This document shows, one piece after another, positions 1 to 5,237 of a DNA stretch of 5,270 nucleotides. This DNA comes from a bacterium (GTDB lineage Bacteria > Patescibacteriota > CPR2 > UBA1875 > JAJYID01). Position 1 is the stretch's first letter. Each line of letters opens with the position of its first letter. Position numbers and translations under genes: made by a program. The notes under the pieces are model-generated. The model ran no database searches and was not told the DNA's origin. It saw only the letters and a list, made by a program, of their open reading frames with translations. The stretch lies in assembly GCA_021791015.1 (NCBI GenBank), contig JAJYFH010000053.1, forward strand, positions 1 through 5,270, read 5' to 3'.

Positions 1-764
1 GCTATCTCTGACTCCGCCGCGCTGTTGCCAAAGTCGATGAAGCCTGCGATATCATTTGCCGAAACACTGTATTTTTGGCTGCCGTCAGTGAGAGAAAAAT
101 TCTTTGAAAGAATCTCCTGCACTTCTGAGCGCACAAGCAATATGTCACTCTCCGTAATCAAAGGGTTTAGCGTTTTAACCTTGAGTTTGAAACTGGCCTT
201 TTGGTTGCCTAAGCCGTTTTCTATCATCTCAACATTTTCGCCAAGCAGAATCCTTTTGCCGATACTTTCCTTTGTGGTCTTTATCTGCCCCTGCTGCATA
301 TAGATCGAGGCGTCTTCGACGGGCGTGTTTTCTTTTGTAGCAATGTTTATTAATACATTATCCAAAACGTCATGATTGAAGTTTACGGCAAGCGGCACAT
401 CGTTTTTATAATTTTTGATAGGATTTAAGTTATCATCTCGGCCAATCTGAAAGGCATTATCAATGGTTTTGGCCAAATCGTAGTTAACGGCCAGATTAGA
501 ACCAATTGGATACTGCTCATCCCCGGCAAGCGTGATTTTCTGCGGCGGTTTTACGGCTTTTGACAGCTTGACTTTAGCCTCATCTTTTGTCATTCCTCCG
601 ACATAGATGCCGGCAACCGAAATTCCAGGATAAATCCTATCTCCGTAGGCAAAAGAATTCACCGTTAGAAGCAAGACATAAACAGAGGCAACGACAAAGA
701 AAGCGATGTATGCATACATCACCTTTCTATCCTCCAGCCAGTTTTGCTTCTTTTTCTTTGCCAC
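1..764 (-). CDS. PG_binding_4 (YoaR/VanW-type) membrane-anchored cell-wall protein, N-terminal part
   Basis: Partial gene; its 3' end lies beyond the left edge, leaving about 254 codons. From the chosen GTG, residues 1-16 are basic (VAKKKKQNW), one membrane segment spans about 17-38, and the rest should be extracytoplasmic. Residues 45-70 (YPGISVAGIYVGGMTKDEA) are the N-terminal signature of YoaR/VanW-type proteins. Residues 93-120 (VNYDLAKTIDNAFQIGR) and 225-245 (SVSANDIAGFIDF) resemble the PG_binding_4 domain (PF12229), suggesting one domain and most of a second. In this family the missing C-terminus is usually a VanW or L,D-transpeptidase domain; the window cannot say which. The start is ambiguous. 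GTG at 764 has GGGAGG 11 bases upstream. An in-frame ATG at 794 lies inside the inverted repeat. GTG 722/ATG 719 follows a GGAGG by 8-11 bases and would drop the basic tail. The family call is good; the start is uncertain. Confidence 0.8.
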   Translation of the reverse strand, partial: MAKKKKQNWLEDRKVMYAYIAFFVVASVYVLLLTVNSFAYGDRIYPGISVAGIYVGGMTKDEAKVKLSKAVKPPQKITLAGDEQYPIGSNLAVNYDLAKTIDNAFQIGRDDNLNPIKNYKNDVPLAVNFNHDVLDNVLINIATKENTPVEDASIYMQQGQIKTTKESIGKRILLGENVEMIENGLGNQKASFKLKVKTLNPLITESDILLVRSEVQEILSKNFSLTDGSQKYSVSANDIAGFIDFGNSAAESEI

Positions 765-775
765 TTTGTATATCG

Positions 776-781
776 CCTCCC
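776..781 (-). promoter_or_regulatory. Shine-Dalgarno for the PG_binding_4 protein (GTG 764)
   Basis: GGGAGG on the minus strand ends 11 bases before GTG 764, a slightly long spacing. A second GGAGG at 731-735 lies inside the same reading frame, 8 bases before GTG 722. Two competing initiation sites therefore exist, and the sequence alone does not settle which is used. Confidence 0.5.
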
Positions 782-788
782 GGCGTTT

Positions 789-853
789 TGTCATTCCCGC
801 GGAGGCGGGAATCCAGTATTATCATGTAGTTTCCCGCCTCCGCGGGAATGACA
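789..853. repeat. Perfect 23-bp inverted repeat, dRS3/REP-like element
   Basis: Arms 789-811 and 831-853 are perfect reverse complements (23 of 23) around a 19-base AT-rich spacer. Each arm is itself a near-palindrome: the left arm carries ATTCCCGC-GGAG-GCGGGAAT at 793-812. This core has the ATTCCC...GGGAAT form of the Neisseria dRS3 repeat. When translated by chance, such repeats give strings like VIPAEAGIQ and SRLRGND, and both occur here on the plus strand. The element sits 11 bases after the stop of the DUF3006-like gene and before the PG_binding_4 gene, both read leftward, so a shared transcript would fold into a long hairpin. Neither side is followed by a T-run, so it is not a standard intrinsic terminator. 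Whether it is mobile, an mRNA-stabilising hairpin or an integration target is not shown by the sequence. Confidence 0.85.
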
Positions 854-864
854 GGAGAAGAAGA

Positions 865-1083
865 CTACTCTTCCTTCAGTACTTCATTTAAAAGGCTCTG
901 CGCTAATTCTTCCCGGTTCCTTAACGCTTCTTCTTCGCTTGCAACACTCAAAAAGACCACATCTCCTTCTTTTGCTGTATCCGGAAGCATATCTTTAGGA
1001 AGATTTATGTTTCCGGATCCAGTCTCAAGGATTGCTATTTCTCCGTCAAAACCACCTATTTTTGCTTTTGTTTTTTTCATCAT
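865..1083 (-). CDS. DUF3006-like small protein
   Basis: A 72-residue protein. Residues 8-46 (GGFDGEIAILETGSGNINLP, then LPDTAKEGDVV) match the pattern I associate with DUF3006: a short beta-rich domain with F-x-G-x-x-A at the start and a LP-x-x-x-x-EGDV turn. Residues 48-72 are charged and probably helical (EEEALRNREELAQSLLNEVL). There is no signal peptide, membrane segment or cysteine, so it should be cytoplasmic. The molecular function of this family is not established. ATG codons at 1083 and 1080 are both possible; neither has a clear Shine-Dalgarno. A good promoter ends about 12 bases before ATG 1083, suggesting a very short leader. It is divergent from ppaC and co-directional with the PG_binding_4 gene 100 bases downstream, with the inverted repeat between them. 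Confidence 0.75.
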   Translation of the reverse strand: MMKKTKAKIGGFDGEIAILETGSGNINLPKDMLPDTAKEGDVVFLSVASEEEALRNREELAQSLLNEVLKEE

Positions 1084-1095
1084 AGCTTTGAATAA

Positions 1096-1125
1096 ATTCT
1101 AGCACCGATTTTCCCTGCTTGTAAA
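1096..1125 (-). promoter_or_regulatory. Sigma-70-type promoter for the DUF3006-like gene
   Basis: On the minus strand TTTACA (1120-1125) and TAGAAT (1096-1101) each match the consensus at five of six positions and are separated by 18 bases. Transcription would start near 1089, only about 6 bases before ATG 1083. This fits the missing Shine-Dalgarno and suggests a near-leaderless message. Predicted from sequence only. Confidence 0.5.
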
Positions 1126-1174
1126 CCTTTAGTGCTATAAAAAAGCAATAGAACTTTTAGGATTGTGACGAAAA

Positions 1175-1183
1175 TGGTAAAAT
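1175..1183 (+). promoter_or_regulatory. Extended -10 promoter for ppaC
   Basis: TGGTAAAAT gives an extended -10 (TG-N-TAAAAT, hexamer at 1178-1183). The -35 candidate 17 bases upstream (TTTTAG, 1155-1160) is weak, which is common with extended -10 promoters. Transcription would start near 1190, just before the Shine-Dalgarno. That would leave the upstream in-frame ATG at 1182 outside the message. Confidence 0.4.
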
Positions 1184-1193
1184 GAAAGCAAGT

Positions 1194-1199
1194 AAGGAG
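1194..1199 (+). promoter_or_regulatory. Shine-Dalgarno that fixes the ppaC start
   Basis: AAGGAG lies 6 bases before ATG 1206, ideal spacing. It decides the start: the longer frame from ATG 1182 would add eight residues (MKASKEKI) encoded partly by this site, whereas starting at 1206 puts the conserved GHxNxDTDS motif at the usual distance from the N-terminus. Confidence 0.75.
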
Positions 1200-1205
1200 A
1201 AAATT

Positions 1206-2126
1206 ATGCCAACATTTGTCGTCGGCCATTTAAATAATGACACGGATTCAGTTGTGTCGGCCATCGCTTTATCATATCTGGAAAAACAACTGGGAAATGA
1301 CTATGACCCGGCCATTGCCAGTCCCATAAATCGTGAGACTGAATTTGTATTGAAAGAGTTTGGGCTTGATACGCCGGAGATAATTCCGGATTCTGAAAAG
1401 AAAGTAATCTTGGTTGATCATAATGAACCATCGCAAATCTCACCCAATATCAAAATTGATGAGATCCAATGCATCATAGACCACCACAAGCTTGGGGGAT
1501 TAAAGACGAGCCAGCCAATCAGCGTGAGAGTAAAGCCGGTCGGCAGCACCTCGACAATCATCGCCGGCATCTTTCAAAAGAAAGGCATAAAACCATCAAA
1601 GAAAATTGCCGGGATTTTGGCTGCCGGGATTTTGTCGGACACGCTAAAGTTCACCTCCCCGACTACTCACGAAGATGACAAGAAAGCCATTAAGGATTTA
1701 AATAAAATAGCTGAAATTGATATTTCTGCCTTCACCGATAAATTGTTTAAGGCAAAGTCCGACATTTCCGGCATGAAAATGAATGAAATAGTGGATTGCG
1801 ATTACAAAGGTTTTGAAGCCAAAGGAAAAAAGTTCGGCATAGGAGTTTGGGAAACGGTGATACCGGAACCTGTCATAAAAAATCGGAAGGAAATTTTAGA
1901 CGCGCTCAAAAAGAAAAAGGAAGCATGCAAACTGGACTTTATTTTCTTCGCCGTAGTTGACATTCTAAAAAATGAGTCAGTCATGTTTACGCCCGGAGAA
2001 AAAGAAAGCAAAATAATTTCAAAGGCTTATAAAACGGAGATTAAAGATAACCTTTCGGTATTGCCGGGTGTTGTCTCAAGGAAAAAACAAATGACACCGG
2101 ATATAGAAAAGGCTCTTAGCTCTTAA
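1206..2126 (+). CDS. ppaC: Manganese-dependent inorganic pyrophosphatase (DHH family II)
   Basis: Hydrolyses pyrophosphate to two phosphates in the cytoplasm, pulling forward reactions such as nucleotide-sugar synthesis, tRNA charging and DNA synthesis. The 306 residues are close to the 309 of Bacillus subtilis PpaC. DHH domain motifs: GHLNNDTDS (metal ligands H8, D12, D14), VDHNE (D71), IDHH (D92, H93, H94), GSTST (113-117) and SDT (D145). These follow the B. subtilis ligand set with a constant offset of one residue at the N-terminus and four later. The C-terminal DHHA2 domain carries the signature SRKKQ at 291-295. No regulatory CBS or DRTGG insert is present, so this is the short, constitutive type. 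All expected catalytic residues are present, so it should be active. It diverges from the DUF3006-like gene and converges with the WecA-like gene, with only 8 bases between the stop codons. Confidence 0.96.
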   Translation: MPTFVVGHLNNDTDSVVSAIALSYLEKQLGNDYDPAIASPINRETEFVLKEFGLDTPEIIPDSEKKVILVDHNEPSQISPNIKIDEIQCIIDHHKLGGLKTSQPISVRVKPVGSTSTIIAGIFQKKGIKPSKKIAGILAAGILSDTLKFTSPTTHEDDKKAIKDLNKIAEIDISAFTDKLFKAKSDISGMKMNEIVDCDYKGFEAKGKKFGIGVWETVIPEPVIKNRKEILDALKKKKEACKLDFIFFAVVDILKNESVMFTPGEKESKIISKAYKTEIKDNLSVLPGVVSRKKQMTPDIEKALSS

Positions 2127-2134
2127 GTAGAGTC

Positions 2135-3139
2135 TTAGCTAGGCTTGTGCTGGCGTGAAAGCATTAGAGAAATAGCTGCGATCATGCCTAAAGTCAGGGC
2201 AAACAGCACCAGCGAATTCCTTGGTGGCAGCTTTGTTGATAGCACCGCCACAACACCAAGAAGAATAGTTACGTAATAGATAAATGTGACGGCTTTTCGC
2301 TCTGTAAATCCTAGGTCGAGTAGCCGATGGTGCAGGTGGCCGCGATCGGCGATAAATATCTTTTTGCCATTTTTTGCTCTTCGAATAATGGCAAATAAAG
2401 TGTCAAATATCGGTATGGCAAGGATCATAATCGGCGCCAGCATCACAAATGTCGCCGCCACTTTGGTAACCCCCAAGATAGACAAGGCCGCCAAGGAAAA
2501 TCCTAAAAATTGAGAGCCCGTATCCCCAATGAACATTTTTCTTTTCTTGGAAAAGTTGTGCGGCAAAAAACCTATTGTTGCAGCCGCCAAGATAAATGCA
2601 ACTATCGCCACTTCTTGCCTTCCTTGGCCAAGCGCAACTATTCCCAAGACAACAGCGACTATCGACCCTACTCCGCCGGATAAACCATCTAATCCATCGA
2701 TTAGGTTGATGGCGTTTGTGATACCGAGCAGCCAGAAAAATGTCAGTGGAATAGATAAAATGCCGATGTGAATCACTGAATCATTTCCGGTCACAAACTC
2801 AATTCGAAGTCCAAAATACATTGCCAAACCGACTGCAATTATCTGCCCGAAGAGCTTGTATCTGGCCCGGACATCGAAGATATCATCAACCAGCCCCATC
2901 AAAAACATAAGGGTTGCGCCAACATAAAATCCTAAGAAATCAGAATTATAACCGAGAGCAGCTAAAGAGGTGGCCATGACAACCAGAAAAATGGCAATGC
3001 CCCCACCCTCAGGGATCGCCACTTTATGGACCTTCCTTGCCCCCGGATGCGCCAAAACATTATAACGCACCAGTACTTTTCTGGTTAAAAAACTAAGAAC
3101 GTAACTGGCGATAAGACTTATAAGTAGTAGGCTAATCAT
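2135..3139 (-). CDS. wecA: WecA/TagO-type polyprenyl-phosphate sugar-1-phosphate transferase
   Basis: Integral membrane enzyme that moves a sugar-1-phosphate (GlcNAc-1-P in studied WecA/TagO) from a UDP-sugar to undecaprenyl phosphate, the first step of lipid-linked glycan synthesis. The 334 residues are very hydrophobic, with about ten or eleven membrane segments as in the family. Motifs in order: RKVHKVAIPEGGG (35-47), GLVDDIFD with the D85-D86 pair (82-89), NAINLIDGLDGLSGG (142-156), FIGDTGSQFLGF (203-214) and the cytoplasmic loop RGHLHHRLLDLGF (266-278). RGHLHH and the NLIDGLDGL wording favour WecA/TagO over MraY, and there is no MraY-type context nearby. The true donor sugar cannot be read from sequence. 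It is the last gene of the minus-strand glycan cluster, 43 bases after the GT4 stop, and has its own TATAAT box with no Shine-Dalgarno. Confidence 0.92.
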   Translation of the reverse strand: MISLLLISLIASYVLSFLTRKVLVRYNVLAHPGARKVHKVAIPEGGGIAIFLVVMATSLAALGYNSDFLGFYVGATLMFLMGLVDDIFDVRARYKLFGQIIAVGLAMYFGLRIEFVTGNDSVIHIGILSIPLTFFWLLGITNAINLIDGLDGLSGGVGSIVAVVLGIVALGQGRQEVAIVAFILAAATIGFLPHNFSKKRKMFIGDTGSQFLGFSLAALSILGVTKVAATFVMLAPIMILAIPIFDTLFAIIRRAKNGKKIFIADRGHLHHRLLDLGFTERKAVTFIYYVTILLGVVAVLSTKLPPRNSLVLFALTLGMIAAISLMLSRQHKPS

Positions 3140-3150
3140 AATGCAAGCAT

Positions 3151-3156
3151 ATTATA
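3151..3156 (-). promoter_or_regulatory. -10 box (TATAAT) before the WecA-like gene
   Basis: A perfect TATAAT on the minus strand lies 11 bases before ATG 3139, within the 43-base gap after the GT4 gene. No good -35 is visible at 16-18 bases. The start would fall near 3144, giving a leader of about 5 bases, consistent with the lack of a Shine-Dalgarno. CAAGCA (3144-3149) and TGCTTG (3166-3171) form a 6-bp inverted repeat around the box. Confidence 0.4.
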
Positions 3157-3182
3157 CTCTTCTTGTGCTTGATTTACTATCA

Positions 3183-4265
3183 TTACGAAATTGTCTTTAA
3201 AAATTCTTTGATGGTTTCGTCAACTGATTTTTGCGCTGAAAATTTCGTTGCGGCTTCATCATAAGCCACGCTTGCCATTTCCAAAGCTTTCTCCGGATCA
3301 TCAAAAACCCGCTTTATGGCATCAGATATCGCTTTCGGTTTGGTACTTTTCGCTACAATGCCGGTTCGGCCGTCGGTAATGACTTCTTTCATTCCTCCGA
3401 CTGGAGTAACCACAACTGGTTTTTGCGCTAACATTGCCTGAATCACCGCCAGACCCAGGCCTTCGCTCCTTGATGGTTGGATGTAGATGTCAATCTTGAC
3501 GAGAGCCGCGCTTGGGTCAACAAATCCCGGAATTTCTACTTTTTCCTCTAAGCCTAAACTTTTTACCAACCCTTCGAGATTTTTGCGTTCTTGCCCCTCA
3601 CCCCAGATAAACAGTTTGGCTGAGGTATTTTCCAGCCGCGAAAAAGCTTTAATGAGATTATCATATCCTTTAATCTTGTCCAGTCTCCCTAATGATCCGA
3701 TAATTACCTCACCGTGTTCTTTGGTTTTTTTGTTTTTCTGTTTCTCAGTATGTAACTCAATTCCATCGTAAATTACAATAATTTTATCTTTTTTAATACC
3801 TTTTCTGATCAATGTTTTTTTAAGAAACTTCGAGGCAGCAATGTATTGCTTGGTCGCCGGGCGGGTTAGCAGGTCACTTAATCCATAAAGAGAGCTAACA
3901 AATGGATTGGGGTATTCCTGGCTCATATCGCTATGCACAACCGTCAAGTGCGGTGTGCCGGCAAGTTTTGCCCCGATGCGAGCGTAGAAGTTTGCCACCA
4001 CGCCTTGGGAAACCATCAAGCTAACACCTTCTTGCTGAACGGTTTTTTTGATATCGAAAAATGTCTGCGGCCGGATGCGTCCGCCGCCCAAAATAACGAC
4101 CTTGTCTCCTGCTTTTTTGATTGATTTGCACAGCGGCCAGTCGCCCAGGCTAATTAATAACAATTCAACTCTCGTCTTGTCGTAATGGCTAAACAGAGAA
4201 TTAAGGTAATCTTCTATCCCGCCTTGATATTTGGCTCCGCTATAAATAATTGCAACTTTTTTCAT
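3183..4265 (-). CDS. Family 4 (GT-B) glycosyltransferase
   Basis: Retaining glycosyltransferase of the GT4 family, probably acting on a lipid-linked glycan at the inner membrane face. The 360 residues cover both Rossmann halves. The N-terminal acceptor half begins MKKVAIIYSGAKYQGGIEDY, with the G15-G16 loop; a linker follows at about 165-185, and the donor-binding half holds SLGRLDKIKGYDNL (191-204, with R194 and K199), FIWGEGQER (219-227), IPGFVD (245-250) and PSRSEGLGLAVIQAM (264-278). The EX7E motif reads E268...Q276, so the second acid is Gln. The C-terminal helix crosses back at about 340-360. No signal peptide or membrane segment. Linker residues 172-185 are lysine-rich. Start ATG 4265 fits the family N-terminus but has no clear Shine-Dalgarno. 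It follows the WecG-family gene by 51 bases and precedes the WecA-like gene. Donor and acceptor are unknown. Confidence 0.9.
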   Translation of the reverse strand: MKKVAIIYSGAKYQGGIEDYLNSLFSHYDKTRVELLLISLGDWPLCKSIKKAGDKVVILGGGRIRPQTFFDIKKTVQQEGVSLMVSQGVVANFYARIGAKLAGTPHLTVVHSDMSQEYPNPFVSSLYGLSDLLTRPATKQYIAASKFLKKTLIRKGIKKDKIIVIYDGIELHTEKQKNKKTKEHGEVIIGSLGRLDKIKGYDNLIKAFSRLENTSAKLFIWGEGQERKNLEGLVKSLGLEEKVEIPGFVDPSAALVKIDIYIQPSRSEGLGLAVIQAMLAQKPVVVTPVGGMKEVITDGRTGIVAKSTKPKAISDAIKRVFDDPEKALEMASVAYDEAATKFSAQKSVDETIKEFLKTIS

Positions 4266-4283
4266 AGGCTTGTTTTAATTGTT

Positions 4284-4346
4284 GGAGTTGTTGGATCGCT
4301 TCGTTTGTTGAAATTGTTATTCATCTTCAACATTTCCTACAACTCC
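4284..4346. repeat. Imperfect nested inverted repeat at the WecG-family/GT4 junction
   Basis: Outer arms 4284-4295 (GGAGTTGTTGGA) and 4335-4346 pair at 11 of 12 positions. Inner arms 4306-4312 (TGTTGAA) and 4326-4332 pair perfectly around a 13-base loop. The structure covers the last codons and stop of the WecG-family gene and about half of the gap before GT4. No T-run follows, so it is not an intrinsic terminator; an RNA hairpin between cistrons is possible. Low sequence complexity (repeated GTTG words) may produce this by chance. Confidence 0.35.
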
Positions 4347-5237
4347 CGCATTTCCAGCTTCTCCAAGCTTCCACTTTACAACATTATAGATAAAAACAGG
4401 TACGGCATTCCATATTCTGCCCATGCGGCTTTTTGTCCGTCTGTCCGGGTCGCCGGTTCTGTTTACTCCGGTGAAAAGCCTCCACAGCCATTCTAAACTA
4501 ACCGCCTGCATCCATTTCGGCGCCTTTTCCGAGGGATCCGCAATCCGATCAAGCGAGCCGCCTTCGCCAACAGCCACACGAATATTTTCCAACTTACCCA
4601 AGTTGTCGCGAATCCAGTATTCTTGCTTTGGCGAACCGAGCGCTACAATCAAAAGCTTGGCGCCACTCTTGTTTATCGCTTTGATCATGTCCGTGTCTTT
4701 GTAGTTATATCCTTCATGAAAACCAGCAATTTTCAATTTTGGTATCTTTTTTTGAATACCTTTTATGGCTTTTGGCAATATCTGTTCTTCTGCGCCAAAG
4801 AAATAAACGCTCTCGCGGGCATCTTGGGCAGCCTCAAGCATCAAAAACATGGCATCAAGGCCGGGAATATTTTCGCCTATAGGCTGACGGCAATATTTAG
4901 GGTAAAATATCAGGCTTGCACCGGTATATGCCATTTGCCAGATAGCCTCCGCAATAATGAAAAATTGAAAATTGAAAATTGAAAATTGCTTTGCCTTTAA
5001 GGGCAAAGATAGGTATTTGGCCGCCCAAAGCACTCCTTTGCCGTCAGCGATATTGCAGTCGCAATCATTCAGCGCGTCGCAAAACATCTCGGTATTTAGC
5101 GATCGCAGTAAAAACTCCGTGTTTACCTTGCCTATTTTGTGAGCTCTTTTGCTTCTTAGCATTGAAGCAACTTCATTTTTCAAAGCAGAAGCGGGCATTG
5201 CAGTTATTTCTGTTTTTAGAATTTTCACTTTGTTCAT
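4317..5237 (-). CDS. WecG/TagA/CpsF family (GT26) glycosyltransferase
   Basis: Transfers a sugar to a polyprenyl-pyrophosphate-linked acceptor (ManNAc-type sugars in TagA and WecG), the step after the WecA/TagO reaction. Motifs across 306 residues: NTEF (39-42), NIADGKGVLWAA (62-73, D65 aligning with the catalytic Asp of TagA), ENIPGLDAMFLMLEAA (122-137), YFFGA (145-149), LLIVALGSPKQEYWI (195-209), and VGEGGSLDRIADPSEKAPKWMQ followed by LEWLWRL (223-254). Family members usually read VGxGxxFDFxxGxxxRAP here, so this stretch is diverged. Between LSLPL and ENIPG lie about 40 extra residues, hydrophobic and aromatic (IAEAIWQMAYTGASLIFYPKY), likely membrane-associating; their first part is encoded by a 7-bp tandem repeat. 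A basic stretch at 259-272 (TGDPDRRTKSR) also looks inserted, and the tail GEAGNAGVVGNVEDE is low-complexity. The start ATG 5237 has a weak AGG 4 bases upstream and may overlap the previous stop (ATGA). Substrates are not determinable. Confidence 0.9.
   Translation of the reverse strand: MNKVKILKTEITAMPASALKNEVASMLRSKRAHKIGKVNTEFLLRSLNTEMFCDALNDCDCNIADGKGVLWAAKYLSLPLKAKQFSIFNFQFFIIAEAIWQMAYTGASLIFYPKYCRQPIGENIPGLDAMFLMLEAAQDARESVYFFGAEEQILPKAIKGIQKKIPKLKIAGFHEGYNYKDTDMIKAINKSGAKLLIVALGSPKQEYWIRDNLGKLENIRVAVGEGGSLDRIADPSEKAPKWMQAVSLEWLWRLFTGVNRTGDPDRRTKSRMGRIWNAVPVFIYNVVKWKLGEAGNAGVVGNVEDE
4959..4988. repeat. 7-bp tandem repeat (GAAAATT / AATTTTC) within the WecG-family gene
   Basis: On the plus strand one 8-base unit GAAAAATT (4959-4966) is followed by three perfect GAAAATT units (4967-4987) and a trailing G. 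On the coding strand it encodes QFSIFNFQFF, about residues 84-93, at the start of the extra hydrophobic segment. The unit is not a multiple of three, so gaining or losing one copy would shift the frame. Confidence 0.85.

Noticed and set aside
25..303. Plus-strand frame of about 92 codons
   Set aside because: Antisense to the PG_binding_4 gene, whose minus-strand frame is open throughout and carries clear family motifs.
789..853. Intrinsic terminator at the inverted repeat
   Set aside because: The stem is strong but neither strand has a T-run after it (AAAACG one way, GGAGAAG the other).
789..853. CRISPR repeat unit
   Set aside because: Only two inverted copies with one spacer; no direct repeat array and no cas genes.
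587..891. Two short plus-strand open frames containing FPRRRESSIIM and VIPAEAGIQ...SRLRGND
   Set aside because: These strings are the chance translation of the inverted repeat, and the frames run antisense to the PG_binding_4 gene; no Shine-Dalgarno or family signal supports them.
1182..1205. Longer ppaC start at ATG 1182
   Set aside because: It overlaps the likely -10 box, and the strong AAGGAG at 1194-1199 serves ATG 1206, which also matches the family N-terminus.
2135..3139. MraY (peptidoglycan lipid I synthase) instead of WecA/TagO
   Set aside because: The RGHLHH loop and GDTGSQ/NLIDGLDGL wording fit WecA/TagO better, and no mur genes are adjacent.
4623..4982. Plus-strand frame of about 119 codons
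   Set aside because: Lies wholly antisense to the well-supported WecG-family gene and shows no recognisable protein features.
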